A stretch of 64,000 bases of DNA, from positions 186,001 through 250,000 of the forward strand of contig NZ_CP033580.1 of the NCBI RefSeq assembly GCF_003722315.1, given 5' to 3'. The position numbers and the translations under genes are program-made. Shown piece by piece: positions 41,652-50,928 of the stretch. The DNA comes from Thermoanaerobacter ethanolicus JW 200. GTDB taxonomy: Bacteria; Bacillota; Thermoanaerobacteria; Thermoanaerobacterales; Thermoanaerobacteraceae. The notes beneath the pieces were generated by a model. It was not told where the DNA came from. It did not search any database and was given only the letters and a program-made list of their open reading frames with translations. Each line of letters begins with the position of its first letter. The first letter of the stretch is position 1.

Positions 41652-43620
41652 AATAATTAGCAAATACGTCTTTTAATTCATCATTTAGTGTATTCCAAGT
41701 ATATATTGAATATCCAACTGCATCTTTTGAAGCATCAAGAGCTCCCTTTAATTCATCTACAGATGGAAGTCCATAGCCATCATCATAACCGTGCAAAATA
41801 ACTTCTATGTTGACGTTGTTTCCTGCTAAAAATTGTACTTTTTTAATGGAATCAGATACAAAATTTTTTGCATCATCATAGGTGTAGTTTGCGCTTGATA
41901 CGTGCCAGTAGTCCATTAAAGCAATTGCATCAAAATACTTTGCCATTGTAGCATAAGGGTAGTTGGGCCTGTATTGGGGCGGATAAGTGATCGCGATAAA
42001 AGGCATTTCTGCAGGTAAATTTTTTAAAGTTTGTGTTGCATAGTCTTCTACCATCTTTGAAGCTGTAACTGGATCTTTTTGAGGCAATTCTTCAATATCT
42101 GCAGCAATCCCATCTACGCGATAACCACTTGTGGTAACATAGTTGGCAACTTGCGCCGTCAAAGATGCATCATATGTGGTGTCTTTCAAGTCTGTGTACA
42201 GCCATGCTATGACCTTTATTCCAGCTCTATGTGCAGCAGGAAGCAAGTCATCCAGCCATTTTTTCCATTTGTCTGGAAATCCCGCTTTTGATGTAGCAAC
42301 TTCAAGGTAAATATGAGTTACTCTGGCATTTACAAAGCGGCTTAAATCATTTGTAGTAGGCATCGTAGAATATATACTGTACCATACTCCTTTTCCTGCA
42401 TAGGGTAAAGACGTAAGAGCTTGGCCGATATTTCCTCTTGAAGATTGACTGCCACCAGCTGTCAGCGTCCTTCTATCGGAAAGATTATCAGAAGTATCAC
42501 TCGTTATTTGATTAGGATTGTTATATGCAATTGTAAGCCATCCTGCAATCCAGCCTACTACTCCATTTTGAAGTTTGACTTTATACCAATCGCCTGATTT
42601 GTCAATTACACTTAATATGTCCCCGTTATTGACCTGCGTTATAATGTCATACTGTGTACCTGGGCCTGTCCGTATATTTACTACATCAGCGTTTACCATT
42701 AAAGAGGAAGGTAGAGTTGTAATAATCGGTTGTATGTTAATTATCAATTTGCCATCCTGTTGCGCTACGGAATACTCAGCATCACTGCTCAAGGTAATAA
42801 TTACTCTCACCGTGTTAGGAGTAAGCTGTGTCGGAATAACACCTTTTACAACTTTATCATCAAGGGCAAATCCATATACTCCATTTTTTAAAACTGCATT
42901 GTTTAGATCTACAAAAATTGCGTCCTTATTTGGCGATTTTGAAATGTTATAGTTAGAATCTTGAGTTAAAATAATTACACTTCTTGCATCATTCATATTA
43001 GTAAATCCTATACTATCTACAGTATACGGTTTGACAGAGGTATCTTGTGTATTTTGATTTGTGGAAGTATTGTTTAAATTAGATTGGGAAGTCTTGGTAG
43101 TATTTGAAATTTGATCACTCAATTTTGCAGAAGCAATTTGCGTGTCTGTCCCTGTTTTACTGTCTATATACACAGTGTTTGTATTTTCGTCCCAATTGAC
43201 GTTATTTTTGAAAGCTTCACTTATAAATCGCAATGGGACATATGTATAGCCATAGTTTACAAGTTTAACAGATGAGTCAAGTTTTACAGGCTTATCATTT
43301 ACATAGGCAGTGTCTTTGTAAAAATAGAGGACGATTTTATCTCCATCGTAAGTAATCCACACTTTAGTGCTGTCATAACCTATTTGCGCCCCCATTTTTT
43401 CTGAAATAAACCTTACTGGCACAAATACATGATTGTCAATCATGAGGGGCTTCATATTCGGATTTTGTTTTACCCCGTCTATGATGATATTTATAGATGG
43501 GTAATTGTAGGAGATGTTTTTTCCGTCGATGTTATAAGTTTCAGCCGCATATGCAAATGTTCCACTGTAAATTAGAAAAATTAATAAAAAAATAAACAGA
43601 TACTTTCCCTTTCTTCCCAT
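41650..43620 (-). CDS. Modular wall protein: copper-amine-oxidase-N, AMIN, SH3b and glycosidase-like domains
   Basis: The 656-residue exported protein has a signal peptide (1-25). Two tandem copper-amine-oxidase N-terminal-like repeats follow (about 40-155; VPVRFISEKMGAQIGYD, VPLRFISEAFKNNVNWD). Next come a Ser/Thr/Asn-rich linker, an AMIN domain (about 200-300) and a bacterial SH3 domain (about 305-365; NIRTGPGTQYDIITQV). A TIM-barrel glycoside-hydrolase-like domain ends it (about 410-650), with THIYLEVATS, VIAWLYTDL, VDGIAADIEELP and IALMDYW. The acidic IAADIEE probably marks the active site. Binding domains suggest it works on the cell wall; the substrate is unknown. Confidence 0.8.
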   Translation of the reverse strand: MGRKGKYLFIFLLIFLIYSGTFAYAAETYNIDGKNISYNYPSINIIIDGVKQNPNMKPLMIDNHVFVPVRFISEKMGAQIGYDSTKVWITYDGDKIVLYFYKDTAYVNDKPVKLDSSVKLVNYGYTYVPLRFISEAFKNNVNWDENTNTVYIDSKTGTDTQIASAKLSDQISNTTKTSQSNLNNTSTNQNTQDTSVKPYTVDSIGFTNMNDARSVIILTQDSNYNISKSPNKDAIFVDLNNAVLKNGVYGFALDDKVVKGVIPTQLTPNTVRVIITLSSDAEYSVAQQDGKLIINIQPIITTLPSSLMVNADVVNIRTGPGTQYDIITQVNNGDILSVIDKSGDWYKVKLQNGVVGWIAGWLTIAYNNPNQITSDTSDNLSDRRTLTAGGSQSSRGNIGQALTSLPYAGKGVWYSIYSTMPTTNDLSRFVNARVTHIYLEVATSKAGFPDKWKKWLDDLLPAAHRAGIKVIAWLYTDLKDTTYDASLTAQVANYVTTSGYRVDGIAADIEELPQKDPVTASKMVEDYATQTLKNLPAEMPFIAITYPPQYRPNYPYATMAKYFDAIALMDYWHVSSANYTYDDAKNFVSDSIKKVQFLAGNNVNIEVILHGYDDGYGLPSVDELKGALDASKDAVGYSIYTWNTLNDELKDVFANY

Positions 43621-43699
43621 CGGTCCCCTCCTCTTTTGTTTTTTATAACTTTTGAGTTTTATTTTATTACATTTATATTACAGGTATATTTCAGAGCGA

Positions 43700-44113
43700 T
43701 TACAATATGGTTACAAATCCTTCTGCTTTTACTATTTTAATATTTTTATACTCTTTAAGTTGAAGCAAATGATTGTCACCTGTGACTATGAAGTCACAAC
43801 TTCCTTCTAAAGCACACTCTAAGAAAATATTATCTTTTGGGTCTTCTTTTATAACCTCTATTTTTTGTTTTGGATATACAAATAAAACCCAATCAAAAGA
43901 TAAAAGCCTATTTAGCAAGTCAAGTCTTTTCTCAATAGTGCCAAAAACAGCAAACTTATCTCGTGTCAACACATCAGCATATTCTTCCACAATTTCTTTA
44001 CTTACTACCGGGTTAAATTTATTTAAGACCCAGTAATCAATAACTTTTGCAGGATAGCTTTTTTTGCTAATAAAAGCTGAAATTAAAACATTAGTATCAA
44101 TTACTGCCCGCAT
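43700..44113 (-). CDS. PIN-domain toxin (PilT-like)
   Basis: The 137-residue putative RNase opens with AVIDTNVLISAFISKK (first Asp), then VSKEIVEEYADVL (Glu), DNIFLECALEGSCDFIVTGDNHLL (distal Asps). It overlaps the preceding Phd-type gene by 13 nt. This is a second PIN-type toxin pair in the window, of a different subfamily from VapC at 31.3 kb. Confidence 0.87.
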   Translation of the reverse strand: MRAVIDTNVLISAFISKKSYPAKVIDYWVLNKFNPVVSKEIVEEYADVLTRDKFAVFGTIEKRLDLLNRLLSFDWVLFVYPKQKIEVIKEDPKDNIFLECALEGSCDFIVTGDNHLLQLKEYKNIKIVKAEGFVTIL

Positions 44114-44382
44114 TTTCGTGCTTCCTCTATCTCTTTTTGTACGTCTTCTTCAGATAAGCCTGCTGTTTCGGCTTTACTTCTAAATTCGTTTAAAATTTGC
44201 ATAATCTCTAATTGTTTTGCCTTCTTTTCAAGTTCTTTTAATTGATTGTACATAGAATAACTTATTATAACTCCTTTGGGTTCAGATCGAGAAGAAACTA
44301 TTATCACATCGCCTTTTTCTACTTTTTCTAAATATTCACCCAATTTGGGCCTTAATTTGTCTACTCCAATGACTTCTTCCAT
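44101..44382 (-). CDS. Phd/YefM-type antitoxin
   Basis: The 93-residue protein begins with EEVIGVDKLRPKLGEYLEKVEKGDVIIVSSRSEPKGVIISYSMYNQL, the DNA-binding Phd/YefM fold. A charged helical C-terminus for toxin binding follows. It has Shine-Dalgarno GGAGGTGAAA and is coupled to the downstream PIN toxin gene. Confidence 0.88.
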   Translation of the reverse strand: MEEVIGVDKLRPKLGEYLEKVEKGDVIIVSSRSEPKGVIISYSMYNQLKELEKKAKQLEIMQILNEFRSKAETAGLSEEDVQKEIEEARKCGQ

Positions 44383-44464
44383 TTGTTTTCACCTCCAGAT
44401 TAATTTTAAAATTAATTTCTAGATATATTATAGCTTTTTTGTTCATAACTATCAAGTAAAATTT

Positions 44465-44487
44465 AAGGGCTGGATATTCACCAGCCC

Positions 44488-44489
<2 letters not shown>
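44465..44489 (-). terminator. Terminator of pyrG
   Basis: AAGGGCTGG (44465-44473) / CCAGCCCTT (44481-44489), with a weak AAATTTT tail on the minus strand. Confidence 0.75.
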
Positions 44490-46119
<1,630 letters not shown>

Positions 46120-46151
46120 TTATGATTAATTTTTAATGGTTTATAACCCAT

Positions 46152-46181
46152 AAAAAAATCTCTATTTTGGAAAAATAGAGA
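46152..46181 (-). terminator. Intrinsic terminator (attenuator) in the pyrG leader
   Basis: Perfect 10-bp stem TCTCTATTTT (46159-46168) / AAAATAGAGA (46172-46181), loop of 3, followed on the minus strand by seven Ts, about 65 nt before pyrG. It lies downstream of a good promoter, so it is inside the leader. It could instead be the delayed terminator of the UPF0175 gene. Confidence 0.7.
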
Positions 46182-46239
46182 CTCGTATCCCTTTAAGTTT
46201 AAATAAATTTTTTGATTTTTTACAATACCGCCAGTACAT
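46162..46239 (-). CDS. 25-codon leader ORF before pyrG
   Basis: The ATG at 46239 has GAGGTG seven nt upstream. The frame encodes 25 residues beginning MYWRYCKKSKNLFK and ending VSIFPK. Its stop codon (46162-46164) lies in the leader terminator hairpin, so a ribosome finishing this ORF would cover the stem. This fits translation-linked attenuation. It may also be a chance ORF; no homologue is known to me. Confidence 0.45.
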   Translation of the reverse strand: MYWRYCKKSKNLFKLKGIRVSIFPK

Positions 46240-46272
46240 AAAAAAGCACCTCGTGAAAATAAATACTTATTT

Positions 46273-46301
46273 ATTATATAGGATTTTAAAGTGATTGTAA
46301 A
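46273..46301 (-). promoter_or_regulatory. pyrG promoter
   Basis: TTTACA (46296-46301), 17-bp spacer, TATAAT (46273-46278) on the minus strand, starting 8 bp after the UPF0175 stop codon. Confidence 0.72.
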
Positions 46302-46308
46302 GAGTGCA

Positions 46309-46614
46309 TTATTGCTTTTTATTAATTCTAATAAGCTCCTTATATTTTTCTATTGCTTGTAGATCCATTTCGTAATCTTCTTCAGTATAATTTATAACCG
46401 GAATTCCATTATTGTTTAATAACTTCATAAAATCAACTAAATTATAACCTGCTAATTCTGCAGCTCTTCCTAAGCTTATTACTTTTTCCACATATAGGCC
46501 AATTGCAAGAGCTTCTCTTAATATTTTATCCGATTTTACAAAAGAAGAAAATGCATTTATTTCTGTAAACAATTGTATAGGTATTTTTAACTCTATAGTT
46601 TTTTGTTCCTCCAT
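46309..46614 (-). CDS. UPF0175 family protein (antitoxin-like)
   Basis: The 101-residue protein has the UPF0175 pattern: a hydrophobic strand (KTIELKIPIQL), a helical ILREALAIGLYVEKVISLGRAAELAGYNLVDFMKLLNNNGIPVINY, then an acidic tail. Members resemble small DNA-binding antitoxins and often sit beside PIN-domain toxins. No toxin gene adjoins it here, so it may be an orphan. Shine-Dalgarno GAGGTGAT. Confidence 0.82.
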   Translation of the reverse strand: MEEQKTIELKIPIQLFTEINAFSSFVKSDKILREALAIGLYVEKVISLGRAAELAGYNLVDFMKLLNNNGIPVINYTEEDYEMDLQAIEKYKELIRINKKQ

Positions 46615-46749
46615 AAATTAATCACCTCACAAATTAAATCAATCACTTTAAATTATTATAACACAAATTGCATTAGTTTTTGCAAAATATTATAATGTTG
46701 TAAGATATTAAAATCTCAAAACTTTATCTTATTGAAAAGGAGGAAAAAT

Positions 46750-47568
46750 ATGGCTGCAGATTATCACGTCCACATAGAAAACGGCCCTTATACTATAGAA
46801 TGGCTTAAGAAGTTTATAGATTCTGGTTTAAGTAAAGGTCTGGTTGAGATTGGCATTTCTGAACACGGACATAGATTTAAAGAAGGATATAGCGCTTATA
46901 AAAGTGACGGTTTCAGAGGAGAATGGATAAAAAGTTACATGGACCAAAGCATTTCTAATTATGTTGAATTGATAAAGGAAGCAAAAGCAATGGGACTACC
47001 TGTAAAATTAGGTATAGAGGCAGACTACTTCCCCGGAAAAGAAAAAGAATTGAAAGAATTTCTTGAACCTTATCCATGGGATTATGTTATAGGGTCTGTT
47101 CATTGGATTGAAGATTGGGGAATAGACCTTGAAGAATCTATAGAAGAGTGGAAAAGTCGTGATACTGATGAGGTTTATCTTGAGTATTTTAATATAATTG
47201 AAAAAATGGCTAAAACAGGTCTCTTCGATATTATAGGGCATATTGACCTTGTAAAAATTTTTGGATTTAGGGCAAAGCCTTATACTTTTGATAAAATAAG
47301 GCAAAATATTGAGGAAATCTCTAAAACAGGTATAGTAATTGAAGTTTCTACGGCAGGGCTTAGAAAACCCGTAGGAGAAATCTATCCTTCAAAAGAAATA
47401 ATGGGAATGATCAAGAAATATAATATACCTATTGTAGTAAATTCTGATGCCCATAATCCTTACGATGTGGCAAGAGATTTTGACAAAGCTTATGCTTATG
47501 TAAAATCATACGGGATAAATACTCTTTATTATTTTGAAGGGAGAAAAAAACTACCCTATAATATCTAA
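46750..47568 (+). CDS. PHP-domain phosphoesterase (HisK-like histidinol phosphatase)
   Basis: The 272-residue protein has the PHP metal motifs DYHVHIENGP, ISEHGHRF, KLGIEADYFPG, GSVHWI, DIIGHIDLVK and NSDAHNPYDVARDF. This is the polymerase-and-histidinol-phosphatase fold with a trinuclear metal site. Histidinol-phosphate phosphatase is the closest known role, but no his genes are near, so another phosphoester is possible. The ATG at 46750 has AAAGGAGG; an upstream codon at 46732 does not. Confidence 0.85.
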   Translation: MAADYHVHIENGPYTIEWLKKFIDSGLSKGLVEIGISEHGHRFKEGYSAYKSDGFRGEWIKSYMDQSISNYVELIKEAKAMGLPVKLGIEADYFPGKEKELKEFLEPYPWDYVIGSVHWIEDWGIDLEESIEEWKSRDTDEVYLEYFNIIEKMAKTGLFDIIGHIDLVKIFGFRAKPYTFDKIRQNIEEISKTGIVIEVSTAGLRKPVGEIYPSKEIMGMIKKYNIPIVVNSDAHNPYDVARDFDKAYAYVKSYGINTLYYFEGRKKLPYNI

Positions 47569-47600
47569 AAGGAGCAAGAAAGACCTTGCTCCTTTTTCAT
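47567..47600 (+). terminator. Terminator of the PHP gene
   Basis: Perfect 12-bp stem AAAAGGAGCAAG (47567-47578) / CTTGCTCCTTTT (47585-47596) followed by T. Confidence 0.9.
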
Positions 47601-47605
47601 TTTAT

Positions 47606-47767
47606 TTATTTATATATATCTCCTCTTGTATCAAAAGCTTTCACTTTAATAGCAAAATCTACGTTGTCAATCTCAAAAATCAATCTATAGTCTCCAACTC
47701 TTAACCTATATAAACGCTCCTTTTTAGATGTTTTTAGTTTTTTTATATCTCCCTCAAAAGGCAACTT
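47606..47767 (-). pseudogene. RelE/ParE-type toxin remnant (C-terminal part only)
   Basis: The minus strand encodes about 53 residues, KLPFEGDIKKLK...RLYRLRVGDYRLIFEID...KVKAFDTRGDIYK, then a stop. This is the C-terminal half of a RelE-type mRNA interferase. The N-terminal helices are missing: the frame is joined directly to the end of the antitoxin remnant, with no start codon. It looks like a deletion of roughly 30-40 codons. Confidence 0.75.
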
Positions 47768-48008
47768 ACTGCCTTCTTTGCTTCTTCTAAAGTTATATAT
47801 TCTCCCTCGCTTTCTTTTAACAATTTTTCCTCTTCATGGGTCATTTGTTCTACTTCTAAAGATTTATCCCAATCGTTAAATTTTTTTATAAGCTCTTTCT
47901 TTTTTTCTCTTTAAGATACTCAGCAAAGTCAATCGCTTCAGCAATTTCCTTCTCCGTTAAAGAATCTATAATTTCATTTAATTTTTTTATCATGCTACTA
48001 TTTTGCAT
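47743..48008 (-). pseudogene. Frameshifted RelB-like antitoxin
   Basis: The ATG at 48008 (after AAGGTGAT) opens MQNSSMIKKLNEIIDSLTEKEIAEAIDFAEYLKEKK, then hits a stop at 47886 after 40 codons. Adding one base at the A7 run (about 47900-47907) restores a frame reading KELIKKFNDWDKSLEVEQMTHEEEKLL...EEAKKAV to 47743. So the gene is split by a one-base deletion in a homopolymer. Transcriptional slippage could in principle restore it, but its toxin is also truncated, so decay is more likely. Confidence 0.72.
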
Positions 48009-48082
48009 TTTTATCACCTTAATAAAATTTACTTTACATATATTATATCATCTTTACAATATTCTGACAACAATCCATATCT

Positions 48083-49684
48083 CTATATCAATCCTTTAAC
48101 TGCTCTTGCTTTTATTATGCTATTTAATTTATTTAGAGACTCTACTGCTTCATCAGGGATTTCTTTGTCTGTGCTTACAATCATTAATGCTGTTCCATCA
48201 TTTTTATTTGGGCTTACTTGCATGGTAGAGATGTTTATGCCAAAGTCTCCTAACACATTCCCTATGTGACCTATAACCCCTGGTATGTCTTTATTCTTGA
48301 CAAATAGCATATACTCCGTAGGTTCAAAATTTACTTTATGTCCCATATACTCTACAATCCTCACTTCTTCTCCGTATGTGGTTCCTGCAAATTGTGTTGT
48401 TTTGCCATTGGTATCTGTAATCTTGAGAATGATAAGGCTTGAATAGTGGTTTATTTCTTCGATTTTACCCTCTACAACTTCTATTCCCATTTCTTTTGCC
48501 CTTAATTTTGCATTTACAACACTTACATCCTCCTCTAATACAGGCTTTAAAAAGCCTTTAAGAGCATAGAGAGTAACAATATCTGTATTAGTTTTCGAAA
48601 TTTCTCCTCTATATATCACTTCAACTAATCTAACAGGAGTATCATTTATTTGATAATAAAATGCTCCCATGGCTTCAGCCAATTTCATATAAGGTTTGAG
48701 CTGTGAAAATTCGTCGGATTTTACCCCGGGTAAATTTACTATATTTCCGTACAGATTACCGTTTAAAGCCGAGATTACTTCTTGCGCAATGGATATACCT
48801 ATGTTTTCTTGCGCTTCATAAGTTGAAGCTCCAATATGAGGCGTAAAAACGACATTTGGCAGTTCAAGAAGTGGATTGTTAAAATCTTGTCGTTCTACAT
48901 TATATTTGGGTTCTACTTCAAGAACGTCTAATCCTGCTGCCGCTACAATGCCCTCTTTAATGGCATTGTAAAGGGCTTTTTCATCAATGATGCCTCCTCG
49001 TGCGACATTTACTATTCTAACTCCCTTTTTCATTTTTTTGAACTCTTTTTCGCTGAGCATTTTTTTGGTCTCTTCCGTTTTCGGGAGGTGAATTGTTATA
49101 AAGTCTGATTGCTGAAGCAATTCATCTAAAGTAACTTTTTCCACACCGTATTTTTCAAAACGGCTATCAGGCATATAAGGGTCGTAAGCAATTACTCTCA
49201 TGTTGAATGCTGCCAACCTTGCAGCAACAAGGGAACCGATTCGACCCAAACCTATTATGCCTACAGTTTTTCCGTTCAATTCAACGCCTTTGAATTTATC
49301 CCTTCTAAAGTCTCCATTAAGGCCAGCATGATATGCCTGTGGTATATTTCTGGCTATAGCCAGCATAAGACCAATGGTCAATTCCGCGGCAGCAACGATA
49401 TTTCCAGCAGGAGTATTTACAACAAGGATTCCTTTTTCAGTAGCTGCTGTTACATCAATGTTGTCAACGCCATTTCCCGCACGACCTATGACTTTTAATC
49501 TTTCACCTTTTTCGATGAGTTCTCTATCCACTTTTGTAGCACTTCTAACAATAATAGCATCATAATTTTTAATAATTTCTAAAAGCTCATCTCTTGAAAT
49601 ATTAGTTTTCACGTCTACGTCAGCGTGTTTTTTTAGATATTCAATGCCATTTTCTGATATTTTCTCTGTGACAATTATCCTCAA
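48083..49684 (-). CDS. serA: D-3-phosphoglycerate dehydrogenase
   Basis: SerA performs the first step of serine synthesis. The 533-residue long form has the D-2-hydroxyacid dehydrogenase domain with the NAD loop TVGIIGLGRIGSLVAARL, RIVNVARGGIIDEKAL and FTPHIGAST. An intervening domain and a C-terminal ACT domain (about 460-530; FVKNKDIPGVIGHIGNVLGDFGINISTMQV) follow. The ACT domain usually binds serine for feedback. The start is a TTG at 49684 behind AAGGAGGG. It lies 13 nt after the aminotransferase gene. Confidence 0.96.
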   Translation of the reverse strand: MRIIVTEKISENGIEYLKKHADVDVKTNISRDELLEIIKNYDAIIVRSATKVDRELIEKGERLKVIGRAGNGVDNIDVTAATEKGILVVNTPAGNIVAAAELTIGLMLAIARNIPQAYHAGLNGDFRRDKFKGVELNGKTVGIIGLGRIGSLVAARLAAFNMRVIAYDPYMPDSRFEKYGVEKVTLDELLQQSDFITIHLPKTEETKKMLSEKEFKKMKKGVRIVNVARGGIIDEKALYNAIKEGIVAAAGLDVLEVEPKYNVERQDFNNPLLELPNVVFTPHIGASTYEAQENIGISIAQEVISALNGNLYGNIVNLPGVKSDEFSQLKPYMKLAEAMGAFYYQINDTPVRLVEVIYRGEISKTNTDIVTLYALKGFLKPVLEEDVSVVNAKLRAKEMGIEVVEGKIEEINHYSSLIILKITDTNGKTTQFAGTTYGEEVRIVEYMGHKVNFEPTEYMLFVKNKDIPGVIGHIGNVLGDFGINISTMQVSPNKNDGTALMIVSTDKEIPDEAVESLNKLNSIIKARAVKGLI

Positions 49685-49697
49685 GTTATATCCCTCC

Positions 49698-50780
49698 TTA
49701 CCCCTCTATTGCGTCTTTCAACGCCTCAAGAGTTTTAATAAGCATTTCTTCAGTCACATAACCCATATGACCTATTCTTATAATTTTCCCTTTTAAAGGT
49801 CCTTGTCCTCCTGTTATCAATACCCCATGTTTTTCTTTCATATAGTTTATAATTTCTGATGCTTTGTATTTTTCAGGAACTTTTATGGCAGTTATTAAAT
49901 CAGAAGCTGTGTCTTCTTCCGGCAGTAGCTCTAATCCTAGGCTCTTTACGTATTCTCTCACTCTTTTTCCATAGTCGGCTTGCCTTTTGTATACATTATC
50001 CAGTCCCATTTCTAAAAGCATATTTGTCGCTTTTGCTACAGCCATTATTATGGAAACAGCAGGAGTAGCAGGAGTATCGGGGTTGGGCTTTAAAACGCCT
50101 TCTCTTGCTTTTTTTAAGTTAAAATAATATTTTGGAAGATTAGAAGTTTCAGCCATTTTCCATGCTCTTTCACTTAAAGCAACAAAGCTAAGTCCAGGAG
50201 GCGACATAAGGCATTTTTGAGAACAGGTTATTACTGCATCAATACCCCATTCGTCCATTTCAAGTGGTATACCGCCTAAAGAGCTTACAGCATCAACGAC
50301 AATTGCCACCCCGTATTTATTAGCAATTTTTGCAATTTCTTTTACATTATTTGTAACTCCTGTAGAAGTTTCATTATGAGTGACTAAAAGGGCTTTGTAA
50401 TTACCATTTCTTAATTTGTCTTCTAATACGTTAAGGTCTACGGCGTTTCCCCAGCCAAAGTCTTGAAGTTCTGCATCAAGGCCATAAGCTTTTGCTATAT
50501 CATAAAACCTTTCTCCAAAGTAACCTATACTGGCTACTAATACTTTATCACCGGTGGAAAAAAAATTCGCAATGACAGCTTCCATTCCACCTGTTCCTGA
50601 TGAGGTCAAAGTTATAACTTCATTTTTAGTTTTAAATATTTCTTTTAAATTTCTATTGAGATTAGAAAATAATTCATAAAATTCTTCCGTTCTATGGTGT
50701 AATGGCTGTGCACCAGCAACTTTTTTTACCTCTTCCGGTACCATTGTAGGCCCCGGTGTCATCAATGTCATCTCTTTCAT
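49698..50780 (-). CDS. Class V aminotransferase (serine-pyruvate / alanine-glyoxylate type)
   Basis: The 360-residue PLP enzyme has LMTPGPTMVPEEV, the substrate loop TLTSSGTGGMEAVIANF and VDAVSSLGGIPLEMDEWGIDAVITCSQKCLMSPPGL, with the PLP-binding Lys about residue 193. The family includes serine-pyruvate, alanine-glyoxylate and phosphoserine aminotransferases. Pairing with serA suggests it serves the phosphoserine transaminase step (SerC role) or serine-glyoxylate exchange. Sequence alone does not settle the substrate. GGGAGTGAT precedes the ATG. Confidence 0.9.
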   Translation of the reverse strand: MKEMTLMTPGPTMVPEEVKKVAGAQPLHHRTEEFYELFSNLNRNLKEIFKTKNEVITLTSSGTGGMEAVIANFFSTGDKVLVASIGYFGERFYDIAKAYGLDAELQDFGWGNAVDLNVLEDKLRNGNYKALLVTHNETSTGVTNNVKEIAKIANKYGVAIVVDAVSSLGGIPLEMDEWGIDAVITCSQKCLMSPPGLSFVALSERAWKMAETSNLPKYYFNLKKAREGVLKPNPDTPATPAVSIIMAVAKATNMLLEMGLDNVYKRQADYGKRVREYVKSLGLELLPEEDTASDLITAIKVPEKYKASEIINYMKEKHGVLITGGQGPLKGKIIRIGHMGYVTEEMLIKTLEALKDAIEG

Positions 50781-50859
50781 CTTATCACTCCCTGTTACTA
50801 GATATATATTTAATATGATAAATCAATAAAGTAAAAAATGCAATAGCAAAAAATACATT

Positions 50860-50878
50860 TGTCCACGCAAAGTGGACA
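50860..50878. other. Stem-loop in the intergenic region after the IS
   Basis: TGTCCAC (50860-50866) / GTGGACA (50872-50878), loop GCAAA. On the minus strand a TATTTTTT run follows a few bases later, so it may be a fallback terminator or part of the aminotransferase leader. Nothing else is visible between 50781 and 50928. Confidence 0.4.
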
Positions 50879-50928
50879 TTGTTAAAAAAATATCGATTAC
50901 TGATATGCAAAAATGAAAAAATATATTA

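Noticed and set aside
46182-46200. GGG tract before the pyrG attenuator as a Bacillus-type CTP stuttering start
   Set aside because: The base after GGG is A, not C, so low CTP would not stall polymerase there, and the better promoter starts about 75 bp upstream.
48009-50928. T-box or other riboswitch before serA or the aminotransferase
   Set aside because: Leaders are short and no T-box sequence or specifier stem is visible; only a simple 7-bp hairpin occurs.
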